Source of the DNA: CBDCYS01 sp965226245
GTDB lineage: Bacteria; Acidobacteriota; Terriglobia; Bryobacterales; UBA6623
Direction of reading: 5' to 3'
NCBI GenBank assembly: GCA_965226245.1
Contig: CBDDCL010000015.1
Location: 5,208,001 to 5,272,000, forward strand
Length of the DNA: 64,000 nucleotides
The translations under genes were made by a program, and so were the position numbers. The notes below the pieces were generated by a model. The model saw nothing but the letters and a program-made list of their open reading frames with translations. It made no database searches and was not told the origin of the DNA. Shown here piece by piece: positions 44,180-53,234 of the stretch (position 1 is its first letter; every line of letters begins with the position of its first letter).

Positions 44180-45634
44180 CTACCAAACACCCGTCACCTT
44201 CCACCAAGCAAACCCAACCGAGCACCAAACCAATACGTTCCACAGCGATACCACGAATCCGACCTTCCACCACGTGCGGAGGCTGACGTAGTCCTGCGCA
44301 AAAAACATCGGCGCCGGCACGGTGCCATAGTGCGTCAACCCGGCTGACAGGCCAGCCAGGCAGGCGAACCCGTAGACCACCAGCCCGGCCGGAGCGCCGC
44401 GCGCCACCAGCAGTGCCACGAAGGGCGGGAACATCGAGACCAGGTGCATCGTCGAGCTGGCGAATCCGTAGTGGGCGTAGAAATAGATCAGCAGAGTCGC
44501 CCCCAGCAGCAGCACCCACCCGACGCCCGACAAGTAGCCGCCCACCGACTTCGCGAAAACCTCGGTAACGCCATAGTCGTTCAGCGCCCCTCCCAGCCGC
44601 ACCACCCCGCCGTACCACACGAAGACATCCCAAGCGTTGCGTTCGCTGATGGCGTCCTCCCAGGTGAGGACGCCGCTGAGAAAGAGCATGCAGGCGCCGC
44701 CTATCGCCACCAGGGCGATGCTGAGCCCGTGCAGGCTGGCTGTCAGCCACAACCCGCACACCAGCAGGAAAACGGCCAGCACAATCTTCTGGGCCAAATT
44801 GACCGGCCCCATCTTGTCGAGTTCACTTGCGGCGAATTCGACCGCTTTCGGCGTGCTCTTGATCTCCAGCGGAACCAATCTGGAGACCAGAAACGGAATG
44901 CCGAGTATGCTCACGATTCCCGGTACGATCCCCACCAGAGCCCAGCTCGCCCAGCTCACTTCGACCCCGGCGATGTCCCGCGCCAACTCCGCCACCAGCG
45001 GGTTGCCGGCGTGGCCGGTGAGAAACATCGCCGACGCCACGCACTCTCCCTGATAGACCGAGGTCATCAGAAAAGCGCCCAGCAAGCCGGCCGTCTTGCC
45101 GGGCAGCGAACCGTATAGCTCGGCCAGGCCGCGTGTGATCGGCAGGATGACTCCGCCGGCCCGGGCCGTGTTCGAGGGAATAATCGTGGCCAGCGTCACG
45201 TCGCTCAAGATCAGCGAGAACGAAATGCCGATCGAGCTGCGCCCGAAAACTCGCACGAATAACAGTGCGATCCGGCGCGCCAGCCCGGTCTTGATGAGCG
45301 CTCGTGAAATGAGGAACGCCGACAAAACCATCCACACCACGGGACTGGCGTAGCCGCTGAGGGCCTCGCGAAGCTCCAGCGCCCCGGTCAAGGCGCAGAC
45401 GGTCAGCGAGATCAGCACCAGCACGCCAACCGGCAGCGGCCGCAACATCAGCCCGCAGATGGTGGAAGCGAAGATCGCGAACAGCCGCCACCCTTGCGGC
45501 GAGATTTCTTCGGGGCGGGGCCACAGCCAATAGATGGCGCAGCCCAGCAGGACAAGGAAAAGCAGCTTCCGTTGCTGCTCCGCGGCAGGCGGCCGCCAAC
45601 CGTCCTGCACTGTGGAATTCACGGCCCCCGGCAT
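44180..45634 (-). CDS. DASS/SLC13-family anion transporter
   Basis: About 484 residues from ATG 45634, with 11-12 hydrophobic helices. An inner-membrane carrier for di- or tricarboxylates or sulfate. The family's paired SNT-type motifs are visible as IIPSNTARAGGVILP and FASSTMHLVSMFPPFVALL. The start PEEISPQGWRLFAIFASTI is typical of 2-oxoglutarate/malate translocator-like members. Cation coupling or exchange cannot be decided. An upstream in-frame start at 45748 would add a non-hydrophobic leader and is unlikely. No Shine-Dalgarno is obvious. Confidence 0.88.
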   Translation of the reverse strand: MPGAVNSTVQDGWRPPAAEQQRKLLFLVLLGCAIYWLWPRPEEISPQGWRLFAIFASTICGLMLRPLPVGVLVLISLTVCALTGALELREALSGYASPVVWMVLSAFLISRALIKTGLARRIALLFVRVFGRSSIGISFSLILSDVTLATIIPSNTARAGGVILPITRGLAELYGSLPGKTAGLLGAFLMTSVYQGECVASAMFLTGHAGNPLVAELARDIAGVEVSWASWALVGIVPGIVSILGIPFLVSRLVPLEIKSTPKAVEFAASELDKMGPVNLAQKIVLAVFLLVCGLWLTASLHGLSIALVAIGGACMLFLSGVLTWEDAISERNAWDVFVWYGGVVRLGGALNDYGVTEVFAKSVGGYLSGVGWVLLLGATLLIYFYAHYGFASSTMHLVSMFPPFVALLVARGAPAGLVVYGFACLAGLSAGLTHYGTVPAPMFFAQDYVSLRTWWKVGFVVSLWNVLVWCSVGFAWWKVTGVW

Positions 45635-45938
45635 CAGGGCGGTATTGTACCGCGTATCCGCATCGCTGAACACGAATACAGAACAGGGCGACGAGTGAAC
45701 GAGGTAGAGACCCGCACTCTTGCCGGTCCTTCGCCGCAAAGCGGCCACGAGGCGATGGAATCAAGCGGCTCCCCTCCCCAGGGCGCCAAGTGCCACGTTC
45801 TAGACGCTGCCCTGCAAGGCCATGTAATCACTGAGGCCATCCACATCGGAATCTATGAAAGGAAACCTTGAAGTGCCGCGGGAGACGAGTGACTTTGCTT
45901 CCAAGCCAGACCGTCCCGCCAGTCGGCGCGTTCTTTCG

Positions 45939-45987
45939 TGGCGCAAGCTCTCAGCTTGCCGCGTCGAGACTCATCTCGACGCTTGGC
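45939..45987. repeat. 49-bp double-hairpin repeat
   Basis: GTGGCGCAAGCTCTCAGCTT..., containing GCAAGCTCTCAGCTTGC and CGTCGAGACTCATCTCGACG, recurs essentially unchanged at 53064-53112. It lies in the gap 45635-46118, where I see no gene. Confidence 0.7.
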
Positions 45988-46118
45988 CCGCCCGAGCGCT
46001 GCTGCTCTGCGCCTTGATCAGCCTCCCAATTGGGGCACAGGGCCCGCCGCCGACCCCGCTCACCGGCGCGGCCGAAAATGGGGACGGCGGCCGCAAACCT
46101 GGGCCGTCAGCGTCCGCC

Positions 46119-46559
46119 CTAACCGAGGGGAGCGCGAACCTCCAGCCGCGGCGGAGCAACCCGAAGAAAATCGTTGACGTTCCACGTAAACAAGACGCTT
46201 GCTCCCGCGCGCGCAACCGACTGCGCGATCGCGGCATCATAGACACGCCCCCCTCTTCCGCCGCTCAGACGAACCTGTTCGATCGCCGCCCAGGCATCAG
46301 CGGGCGTAACGCCGGCGACCTCGATATGCTCCTCCAAATTCGTGCGGAGCACCTGCTCGGCAACACGGGTTGTCACGCGCAAAGGGGGTGGAAAGCGGGT
46401 TATCACGGAGAAGCACTCGAGCAATGAGTGGACGCTCACGATGTTTTGAACACTCTGTTGACGGCTGAACTCGTTAACCGTGGGTTCGTGATGCTGATGC
46501 TCAAGCAGTAGCGCCGCCACAAGGCAGCTCGTGTCCCAAGCGACCTTTTTGCCTGGCAT
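46119..46559 (-). CDS. PIN-domain ribonuclease, VapC-like toxin
   Basis: 146 residues. PIN acidic residues are in VAWDTSCLVAALL (first Asp), LLECFSVITRFP (Glu), RVYDAAIAQ (third acidic) and FTWNVNDFLRV (fourth). Such toxins cleave tRNA or rRNA. The gene starts 7 bp after the stop of the AbrB-type gene upstream on the same strand, the standard VapBC order. RNase activity and toxin role are inferred from the family. Confidence 0.85.
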   Translation of the reverse strand: MPGKKVAWDTSCLVAALLLEHQHHEPTVNEFSRQQSVQNIVSVHSLLECFSVITRFPPPLRVTTRVAEQVLRTNLEEHIEVAGVTPADAWAAIEQVRLSGGRGGRVYDAAIAQSVARAGASVLFTWNVNDFLRVAPPRLEVRAPLG

Positions 46560-46566
46560 CGTGACG

Positions 46567-46818
46567 TTATAGTTCCGGCTCGCGGACTTGCCTCAAGGTT
46601 TCATTTGCTAGTTCCAGCGTGAGGGTCGGCGCTCCGGGAATGCGTACCGCCCACACGGGTCCATCCCGCACGATCTCCGCTTCCGCCACAACCGGCTCCA
46701 TCTCGATCCGGCCGTCACGGTAACTGATTTCAAGACGTGTCCCCGGGCTCAGCCCAGCCTGCTCACGGACCGCCTTAGGAATAACCAATCGCCCGGCTTT
46801 ATCAATGGTAGTTTCCAT
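46567..46818 (-). CDS. AbrB/MazE-type antitoxin (VapB-like)
   Basis: 83 residues from ATG 46818. The swapped-hairpin DNA-binding domain reads TTIDKAGRLVIPKAVREQAG with SPGTRLEISYRDG after it. The C-terminal half should bind the PIN toxin. A longer start at 46875 is unlikely because the palindromic promoter region lies between. Autoregulation through the palindrome at 46831-46843 is likely. Confidence 0.87.
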   Translation of the reverse strand: METTIDKAGRLVIPKAVREQAGLSPGTRLEISYRDGRIEMEPVVAEAEIVRDGPVWAVRIPGAPTLTLELANETLRQVREPEL

Positions 46819-46830
46819 ACCATAAATATA

Positions 46831-46843
46831 CCATTTAAAATGG
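46831..46843 (-). promoter_or_regulatory. Palindromic operator upstream of vapBC
   Basis: CCATTTAAAATGG is a near-perfect palindrome 12 bases before the antitoxin start. ATGGTATATTTATGG beside it supplies a -10-like TATATT. Its position fits an autoregulatory site of an AbrB-type antitoxin. Confidence 0.45.
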
Positions 46844-46987
46844 CAGGACAATGGTAGTGGGGGGGTGTGCGACATGAATGTGGAGGGGTGTGCTGGATGT
46901 GTTTTCTTTGCAGCGATAACCGAGCGTATTTGATACGCCCGGATAGGAAGCTGCTCGTGAATGACCCGCGGAAGCCGGCGCGACGTT

Positions 46988-47080
46988 AGCCCGGTTTACC
47001 GGGCTTGGATTGCAATAGGCCGGTCCTTTTAGGGCCGGTTTGATGGGCTCGACACCTGGTACGAGGCCGTTTCAACGGCC
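46988..47080. repeat. Cluster of three hairpins
   Basis: AGCCCGG-TTTA-CCGGGCT (46988-47005), CCGGTCC-TTTTA-GGGCCGG (47020-47038) and GGCCGT-TTCA-ACGGCC (47065-47080) followed by TTTTCCC. The last could terminate transcription; as a set they look like a repeat module. The rest of 46844-47328 has no recognised gene. Confidence 0.55.
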
Positions 47081-47328
47081 TTTTCCCGTAGGGCTTTAGC
47101 CATGGCCGAACCAAAGGGAAAACTTCAGGTGCCGAAGCACTCGTACCCTGGCTCTAGCCGCCGATTCTCCCATATTTATGTCGCACACCCGTAGTGGGGG
47201 AGCCAATCTCCGGATCGTCGAAGCGCGGAAGGGATTCCCAGCGATTGGTGACCGGCGGGGAGTCAGACTTCGGCATTCCGCCCATCCCGCGCGGTTGGCC
47301 CGCAAGCGGATGCACCCTCGAACTCGCC

Positions 47329-48717
47329 CTACAGCGACAACGGGATCAACAGCATCGCGACGACACTGACCGCGAAGCACGCCACCGCCACCAGAAACGT
47401 ATACCCCACCACTTCGCCAAACCGCAGCCTCGCCACCGCCAGAATCGGAATCGCCCAAAACGGCTGAATCAGATTCGTCGTCGAATCCCCATAAGCATAT
47501 GCCAGCACGACCGTCGTCACCGAAACACCCAACTTCTCGCCCGCCGGAATCAAGTACGGCGCTTCGATCAGCCATTTCGAGCCCGCCGAAGGTACAAACA
47601 AGTTCATGACCGCTGAGTAGACGTAAACCACCAGCGGGTAAGTGCGCGGCGTCGCGAACTCCGCGAATAAGCCCCCCAGCCAAGTCCCCAAACCGGTGTT
47701 GTTCATGACGCCGAAAATCCCGGCGTAGAACGGGAATTGCAGGATGATCCCCCAGGTCGTCCCGACGCCCTGGCGGCAGGCATTGACGAAGGACTCCGGT
47801 CGCCCGTGCAGCAACAGCGCGGCGGTGAGGAAGGTCATGTTGTAGGCATTGATCGTCCAGGTCGTGCCGAACCCCCGCGTCAGCATCGAGTGGCCCAATG
47901 GATAGGCGATCAGCACAACGGCCAAAATAATCCAGCCGGGAAAACGGTCCATTCGCCCGGCCGGAGTATCCACTGTCGAGGCAACCTCGGGTGGTTTCGG
48001 AAGAATCGCTTCGATCCGCTCGCCGGAGAGAGTAATCGCCCCTCGCCGCGGGTGGAGCGCCAGCACCGCTAAAACCCCCACGGCGGCGATCACCACCATA
48101 TAGCCCAAATTGAAAGGGGCGAACAGCGTCTCGGTAACAGGAATCAGCCGCTCCAGCACGGGCTCGCCGCTGGCGGGCGCAATCAACGGATTCCCTGGAG
48201 TGGCGAGAATCAAAGGCGCCGACCCCGAGAGCCCGCAATGCCATACCGTTCCCAGTCCTAAGTAAGCTGCGGCGATCAGAACCCGGATGTCGGTCTTGGG
48301 GTTATGGCGGCAAACAAACGGCACGAACAACGCCGAGGCGACCAGGCAAAAAGCCCAGTTCAGGTAGGCGGTAGCGAGGGAAAATCCCGCCGCCAGAGCG
48401 ATCGCCTGAAGCGGCTTTTCCGGATTCGGGGTGCGCGCCAGACGGTCCATCAGCCGATAAACCGGCGGCGAGGACACGCAGGCGTGGGAGGCCACCATGA
48501 TGATGGTGAACTGCATGGCCAGCTCGAGCAGGTTCCACATCCCCCCGCCCCAGGCCAGCACGGCATCCTCGATTCCCGCTCCCGCTCCCAGCACAGCCAA
48601 GGCCAAAGCGCACGCGGTGAGCATCATGCAGATGACCCAGGAGTCCGGCGCCCAGCGCTCGGTGAAGCGCGAAAGGCCCGCGCCGAGATCGCGGAAATGA
48701 TCAGTGAGGGCTGACAT
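47329..48717 (-). CDS. AtoE-like short-chain fatty acid transporter
   Basis: 462 residues with about 11-12 membrane helices. N-terminal RWAPDSWVICMMLTACALAL, MWNLLELAMQFTIIMV, NWAFCLVASALFVP, GLGTVWHCGLSGSAPLILAT and FVPSAGSKWLIEAPYLIPA are characteristic of the AtoE family that takes up short-chain fatty acids such as acetoacetate or butyrate. It may feed CoA-dependent pathways like the carboxylase encoded at 33304. It is not in an operon with fatty-acid genes here. Confidence 0.93.
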   Translation of the reverse strand: MSALTDHFRDLGAGLSRFTERWAPDSWVICMMLTACALALAVLGAGAGIEDAVLAWGGGMWNLLELAMQFTIIMVASHACVSSPPVYRLMDRLARTPNPEKPLQAIALAAGFSLATAYLNWAFCLVASALFVPFVCRHNPKTDIRVLIAAAYLGLGTVWHCGLSGSAPLILATPGNPLIAPASGEPVLERLIPVTETLFAPFNLGYMVVIAAVGVLAVLALHPRRGAITLSGERIEAILPKPPEVASTVDTPAGRMDRFPGWIILAVVLIAYPLGHSMLTRGFGTTWTINAYNMTFLTAALLLHGRPESFVNACRQGVGTTWGIILQFPFYAGIFGVMNNTGLGTWLGGLFAEFATPRTYPLVVYVYSAVMNLFVPSAGSKWLIEAPYLIPAGEKLGVSVTTVVLAYAYGDSTTNLIQPFWAIPILAVARLRFGEVVGYTFLVAVACFAVSVVAMLLIPLSL

Positions 48718-48944
48718 GCGGGGTTACGCCTCAGCGGGAAGAATCAATCATAGCCCACGGCTTCAGCGGGGCGTCGCCTATTTGTGCATGCGCACTGGAC
48801 TTGGCAGGGGGGCGGGCCGCCGTGCCCGCCCTGACGCGCCAGTGGCCCGCCCCCTGCGTTCAGGCTTTTGACGATCGTGCTTCGAAGCGGTTTTTCCGGA
48901 TTCAGCAAGAATTGCAGTTCGCAAGCACTTACGTCCGGCCGCCG

Positions 48945-51587
48945 CTAGTAACCCAACTCAAACACAGCGCGGATCTTGCGCTTCACGCCGCGATAGAAGA
49001 TTCCGTGGAAAGGGCTGGCAAGATTGTTCTGTATGTCCTGCGGGTTGAAGGTGTTCAAGACGTTGAAGAGCCGCAGACCCGCCCGGAAGCGCCGGTTCTT
49101 GCCGCGCCACTTCACCTCGATCAGCTTCGTGACCTGGATATCCAGGCTTTTGTAGAGCGGGAAGCGGCCGGCCCGGTTGCGCGCGCCCGCGAAATCGCGG
49201 TTCTCATCCACATTCGAGTAGGGAAAACCATCGCGCAGTTCAAAGACCGGTACCGCTCGCAATCCCCAAGGAACGGGGAACTCGGTCCAGAGCAGAAATC
49301 GGTTCGGCACGTCGAAGGTCAGCGGCGCTCTCTCGTTCGCCCGGATGAGAGCTGATGGCGTCGGACCGTAGATCGACCCCAGATCGTTCAGATCGCCAAC
49401 CGCCGAAGAACGAACGTAGGAGGCCGTCAAGTGACCGCTGCCGGCAAGCCGGTAGCGAGCGGTGAACTGCCACTCGCGGTAGGTGTCTCGGCCGTTGTTG
49501 TTAAGAGTCAGATAGTTTCGATTGAGGGCCGCGGGCAAGAGGCCAGCTTCCGTTTCGGGCTCGATCAAAAAATTGTCCGTGGTTCGCCGTTGTTGATAGC
49601 CGCCTCTCAAGAAAAGGTCCGGTATGACCTCACGGTCGAGCTGGAGGCTCCAGCCTAGGCTCCGCGCGTTTCGGATCGGGCCGCCGAAACGGTGCTCAAA
49701 AAAACGCTCTGACGTAATCTGCCCCTGGGGTCCGTATCGCGTCTCGGAGCGTTGTGGGAGCTGCAGAAATGTCGGGACGATGAGACTCACCCTGTCGATA
49801 AACAAGCCCGCCCCGCCCCGGGTCACGGTCTTCGCTTCTTCCCCGATGGCATACGCGAATCCCGCCCGGTAGGAAGGATTCGACCGCGAAGCGATGGAAT
49901 CGCGTTCCAGCCTCAAGCCGAGATCCAACGTCAGGGCTGAGGAGACCTCCCACTTGTCCTGCACAAAGACGGCGAAATCGGTCTTCCCGGCGCGCACTTC
50001 CGCGGCAGGCGTAAAATCCGTCAGCAAAACCTGCCGCTCCCCGACCCCCAGCCATCGAATAGGGCTAAAAGTCTGATCGCCGCGATAGTCTTCGTCCGCC
50101 AGCGCCACTCCGGTCTTCACCTGGTGCCTTCCCAGGCGGTTTAGCGGAGCGAAATCGTAGCGCTCCGACCAGGCGCGCCGAATCGCATTGCGGCTCTGCC
50201 GGTTGAAGAACGCCCCCCGCGCGCGCTCCAGTCCTATTTCCGCCGGCTCGAAGGTCAGCGGCTTCACATCGTTATCTAAATTCTGATAGGAAAGCCTCGA
50301 CGAAAGCGAGGCGCCGGAGTCGAACTGGTGAGTGTTGCTCAGCGTCCCCAAGCGTCCTCGCCGTCGCAAGTCGGGCGTGGACTTCTGTGGCGTGAAAGCG
50401 TCCAGCCCGAAGAAATTCAGCTTCTCGGGAAAAAACAGCCAGGTCGCGGTGGTGTTGTTGCGCTCCGAATGCCGGGCATCGATTTGCGTGAAAGAGCTGA
50501 GAGTCTCGCGCTCGGTGTCTCTTTCGAGCAGCGGCAGGTTGGCGTCTTCCTGATCGGCGCGCACGTACTGGTACTCAGTCGAGTGCAAGAAGGCAAGTTT
50601 GTCTTTCTTGATCGGTCCTGTAATCGTGAACCGCGGCGTGCTCGATTCTATGCCCATGATGGCGCCGTCTCGCCTTCGTATGCGGGGCGTGAAATTCTGC
50701 AAACTCACTTTGTACTTGGACCAATTCGAAGGCTTGGTCTCGACCGTGGAGATGGCGCCGGCGAATCCTCCGTATTGAGCGTCGTAGGGGCTCGAAAGAA
50801 CTTCCACGCTCGAGATGGTTTCGATCGGCAAGTTGATCTGGGAAGTCCGCGTGACCGGGTCGGTCACATCGGCTCCGTTGAGCTGCAGACCGCTTTGTGA
50901 CGCCCGCGCGCCGTTCATGTTAATTTCGCCGGAGGGGCCCCGCAGCACGCCGGGAATCAGCGGCATGACGTCCTCGAAGCTGCGATTCGCTTTCGGCGCG
51001 TTGTGGAGCGTGGAAACCCCGACCGATCCCTTGGAAGAAGTTTCAGTTGGGTCAATTTCAATCACTGAGGCCGTTACTTCGACCGACTGAACAACGACTT
51101 TGACTTCCATCCGCACCGTAATCCGGCCGGAGTCTTCGGGCAAGGGAAGGCAAATGATGCCGCTCTGTCCCCGCAGTCCTTCGGTCTCCCCGACCACGAT
51201 GTAGCAACCCTCGGCGACGTTCCTGAACCGAAACATCCCGACTTGGTTCGTTTCGGCGAGGCTTGGCGCCGCCCCTTCGGCGGTGGCTTCCGATACCGAG
51301 CTCAGCTCCATCGTGGCCCCCGCCACGGCGAAGCTCTCGCCATCCGGGCCGGGACTCACCGCTTGACCGGTTAGCGTCAAGCCCGGCTCCGCCTCTTGCG
51401 GGCTGGCGGCTCCGACGGTCAGCAACACGCCGAGCAACAGCCGCAATGGCACCGGCCACGCGGTCAGCAATGGGGGAAAGAATCTCACAGGCGCCAGAGC
51501 GCGGCGGAAATCGCGGATAACTCGGCCAGGCAGTTCATTTGAAGGGTACGCGGTGAACCTGAACGATCTCGGAGGATCAGGGTTCAT
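48945..51587 (-). CDS. TonB-dependent receptor with N-terminal carboxypeptidase-regulatory-like domain
   Basis: About 880 residues if ATG 51587 is used; the signal sequence (PVPLRLLLGVLLTVGAASPQ) begins some 50 residues later, so the true start may lie downstream. After a CarboxypepD_reg-like/Cna-B-type domain (GLTLTGQAVSPGPDGESF ... NVAEGCYIVVGE) comes the plug (RSFEDVMPLIPGVLRGPSGE, GLQLNGADVTDPVTR, ISSVEVLSSPYDAQYGGFAG). A large beta-barrel ends in the aromatic FELGY. It is an outer-membrane importer of the Oar-like type, common in Acidobacteriota. The substrate is unknown. Confidence 0.88.
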   Translation of the reverse strand: MNPDPPRSFRFTAYPSNELPGRVIRDFRRALAPVRFFPPLLTAWPVPLRLLLGVLLTVGAASPQEAEPGLTLTGQAVSPGPDGESFAVAGATMELSSVSEATAEGAAPSLAETNQVGMFRFRNVAEGCYIVVGETEGLRGQSGIICLPLPEDSGRITVRMEVKVVVQSVEVTASVIEIDPTETSSKGSVGVSTLHNAPKANRSFEDVMPLIPGVLRGPSGEINMNGARASQSGLQLNGADVTDPVTRTSQINLPIETISSVEVLSSPYDAQYGGFAGAISTVETKPSNWSKYKVSLQNFTPRIRRRDGAIMGIESSTPRFTITGPIKKDKLAFLHSTEYQYVRADQEDANLPLLERDTERETLSSFTQIDARHSERNNTTATWLFFPEKLNFFGLDAFTPQKSTPDLRRRGRLGTLSNTHQFDSGASLSSRLSYQNLDNDVKPLTFEPAEIGLERARGAFFNRQSRNAIRRAWSERYDFAPLNRLGRHQVKTGVALADEDYRGDQTFSPIRWLGVGERQVLLTDFTPAAEVRAGKTDFAVFVQDKWEVSSALTLDLGLRLERDSIASRSNPSYRAGFAYAIGEEAKTVTRGGAGLFIDRVSLIVPTFLQLPQRSETRYGPQGQITSERFFEHRFGGPIRNARSLGWSLQLDREVIPDLFLRGGYQQRRTTDNFLIEPETEAGLLPAALNRNYLTLNNNGRDTYREWQFTARYRLAGSGHLTASYVRSSAVGDLNDLGSIYGPTPSALIRANERAPLTFDVPNRFLLWTEFPVPWGLRAVPVFELRDGFPYSNVDENRDFAGARNRAGRFPLYKSLDIQVTKLIEVKWRGKNRRFRAGLRLFNVLNTFNPQDIQNNLASPFHGIFYRGVKRKIRAVFELGY

Positions 51588-51670
51588 GGCGCCGGGAAGC
51601 GTATCCCTGCCGATGCCATGATTATACAACTGGTTCGGGATCATTCGTGGATTGGGAAATGCTCCCATCC

Positions 51671-51735
51671 GCTGGCTGGGAGCCTCCGCACAAGCCGCCC
51701 GCAAGCTGGGCTACCGCAAAGACGAGGGCATGGCG
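51671..51735 (+). pseudogene. Fragment of the NB-ARC/TPR gene
   Basis: About 65 bp (CATCCGCTGGCTGGGAGCCT... through CGCAAAGACGAGGGC) match 56030-56095 of the STAND/TPR gene at about 90%. It lies at the edge of a mobile element. Nothing else of that gene is present here. Confidence 0.6.
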
Positions 51736-51757
51736 CCGAAGACGACCCTAGCGATTC

Positions 51758-52139
51758 TTAGCCCCAATACTGTCCACTTAGTATCCGTATAGTCAAATCG
51801 TTCCCGATTGTGGCGGAAAATTTCAGATGGCCGGACAGAGGCGCGGACGGAAGTCCGCGCTTCATCGCGGTCTCCATCCAGTCGACCCCGTGGACACTGT
51901 GTGGTCGCGGCCGGTCCGCGATAGTGCGTTTGAGCCGCGAAGCGGCGCCGGATCGTAGCCCATGGGTGGAGCGAAGCGGAACCCTGGGCAGGAAAACTCT
52001 CGAGGCCAAGCCCCGGATGCGGATGGGGCGTAGAAAAGCAAACGCATGATGCTGACGACGGGTCCGCCTTGCATCGAAAGAAATACGGCGGCTTGGGCAA
52101 GCGAAGACGGCCCCACTAAGTCAACAGCATTGTCCCTAG
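51758..52139. repeat. CAATACTGT element with TTAG/CTAG flanks and nested hairpin
   Basis: TTAG (51758-51761), CCC, CAATACTGTCCACTTAG at the left; CTAAGTCAACAGCATTG, TCC, CTAG (52136-52139) at the right. The core with GAGCCGCGAAGCGGCGCC and GGAGCGAAGCGGAACCCTGG occupies 51930-52060. About 150 bp before it carries the GCGCGGACGGAAGTCCGCGC hairpin (51841-51860), apparently a nested insertion. The right CTAG holds the TAG stop of the metallo-hydrolase gene. Confidence 0.7.
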
Positions 52140-52990
52140 CTGTAGCTGTTGTAAACGATCTCGATCCAGCGGTCTTGATTGATGAAGGCCCCGCCCCAGT
52201 CCTTCCACTCGCTCGGCAAGCCGGCCTTCTGAATCTCTTCGAGGCCCTTTCCGGCCTTCATGTGATCGCGGACGGCCGCGGTCGTTTTGACCATCATGGT
52301 GTGGAATTTCTTCAGGTCATCCAGCGTCGATAGCGGACCGTGGCCGGGGATGATCTTGACGTCGCTGGGCAGGCGATCGATCACCTTCTTCACATTGCCC
52401 ATATAACCCTGCACGCTGCCGTCGCTTCCCAGGTCGATGTATGGAAATCGTCCCGAGAAGAACTGGTCGCCCATGTGAACGACGTTGGACTGTTGGAAGA
52501 AAAGGATGCTGTCGCCGTCGGTATGGCCGCTGGGGAAGTGGACAATTTCCACGTCTTCTCCGTTGATGTGCAGCGAGACCGAGTTGTCGTAAGTCACCAC
52601 GGGCAGCGCCGCTCCTGATTGTTCGGCGGATAAACGCTTGCGGACGTTGGTATGGGCCATGATCGTCGTTTCCTTCCCGAAGATGCCGTTGCCTCCGGTG
52701 TGATCACCATGCCAATGGGTGTTAACGAGGAACTTCAGCTTGCCATCGCTGATCTTTGCCGTTGCAGCGCGAATCTTGCCGGCCAAGGGTGCAAACTGAT
52801 CGTCGATCATCAAGATGCCGTCGTCGCCAACCAGCAAGCCGATGTTTCCCGCGACGCCGCTGTCGAGCATGTGGATATTGCCCGCTACGTGAACGGTCTT
52901 GAACTCGACGCTGGAAAAGTCGCGTTGCGAGACAGCGTGACTAGCGAGCAGGAGGAGGGCGGCCGCGGTCAGGAGAATGGGACGTGTCAT
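52136..52990 (-). CDS. Exported MBL-fold metallo-hydrolase
   Basis: 284 residues. The signal peptide ends LLLASHAVS. Metal sites: NTHWHGDHTGG (HxHxDH) at about residue 92, HFPSGHTDGDSILFF and IIPGHGPLS. An early GNIGLLVGDDGILMIDDQF is the usual entry strand. The layout resembles periplasmic beta-lactamase-fold hydrolases (glyoxalase-II- or subclass-B-like); the substrate is unknown. The stop TAG lies in the CTAG border of a mobile element. Confidence 0.9.
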   Translation of the reverse strand: MTRPILLTAAALLLLASHAVSQRDFSSVEFKTVHVAGNIHMLDSGVAGNIGLLVGDDGILMIDDQFAPLAGKIRAATAKISDGKLKFLVNTHWHGDHTGGNGIFGKETTIMAHTNVRKRLSAEQSGAALPVVTYDNSVSLHINGEDVEIVHFPSGHTDGDSILFFQQSNVVHMGDQFFSGRFPYIDLGSDGSVQGYMGNVKKVIDRLPSDVKIIPGHGPLSTLDDLKKFHTMMVKTTAAVRDHMKAGKGLEEIQKAGLPSEWKDWGGAFINQDRWIEIVYNSYS

Positions 52991-53063
52991 AAAGATAGTT
53001 TAGCGCTGCGAGACGCTGTAGCGCTGGGCAGTCCGCTCAGCCGGTCGTCTTCGCGAGGGAACA

Positions 53064-53186
53064 GTGGCGCAAGCTCTCAGCTTGCCGCGTCGAGACTCAT
53101 CTCGACGCTTGGCCGGCCGCTCTGGCAGACCCGCCCACGTGGCGCGCGCCTCCCGGCGGGCCGCGTCGGCCTCCGGGCCGGCGTGT
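53064..53186. repeat. Two dispersed repeats in tandem
   Basis: 53064-53112 is the double-hairpin repeat also at 45939-45987. 53140-53186 (GTGGCGCGCGCCTCCCGGCG, then GCGTCGGCCTCCGGGCCGGC) matches 60549-60596. Both sit in the gap between the divergent metallo-hydrolase and the broken exported gene. Confidence 0.65.
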
Positions 53187-53234
53187 AGCCTCGACACTGC
53201 ACGTTGAACCCGGCGCCGGGTTAAGATCAGTGTC

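Noticed and set aside
45855..46427. Plus-strand frame opposite the PIN-domain gene
   Set aside because: Antisense shadow; the PIN and AbrB genes form a standard pair on the minus strand.
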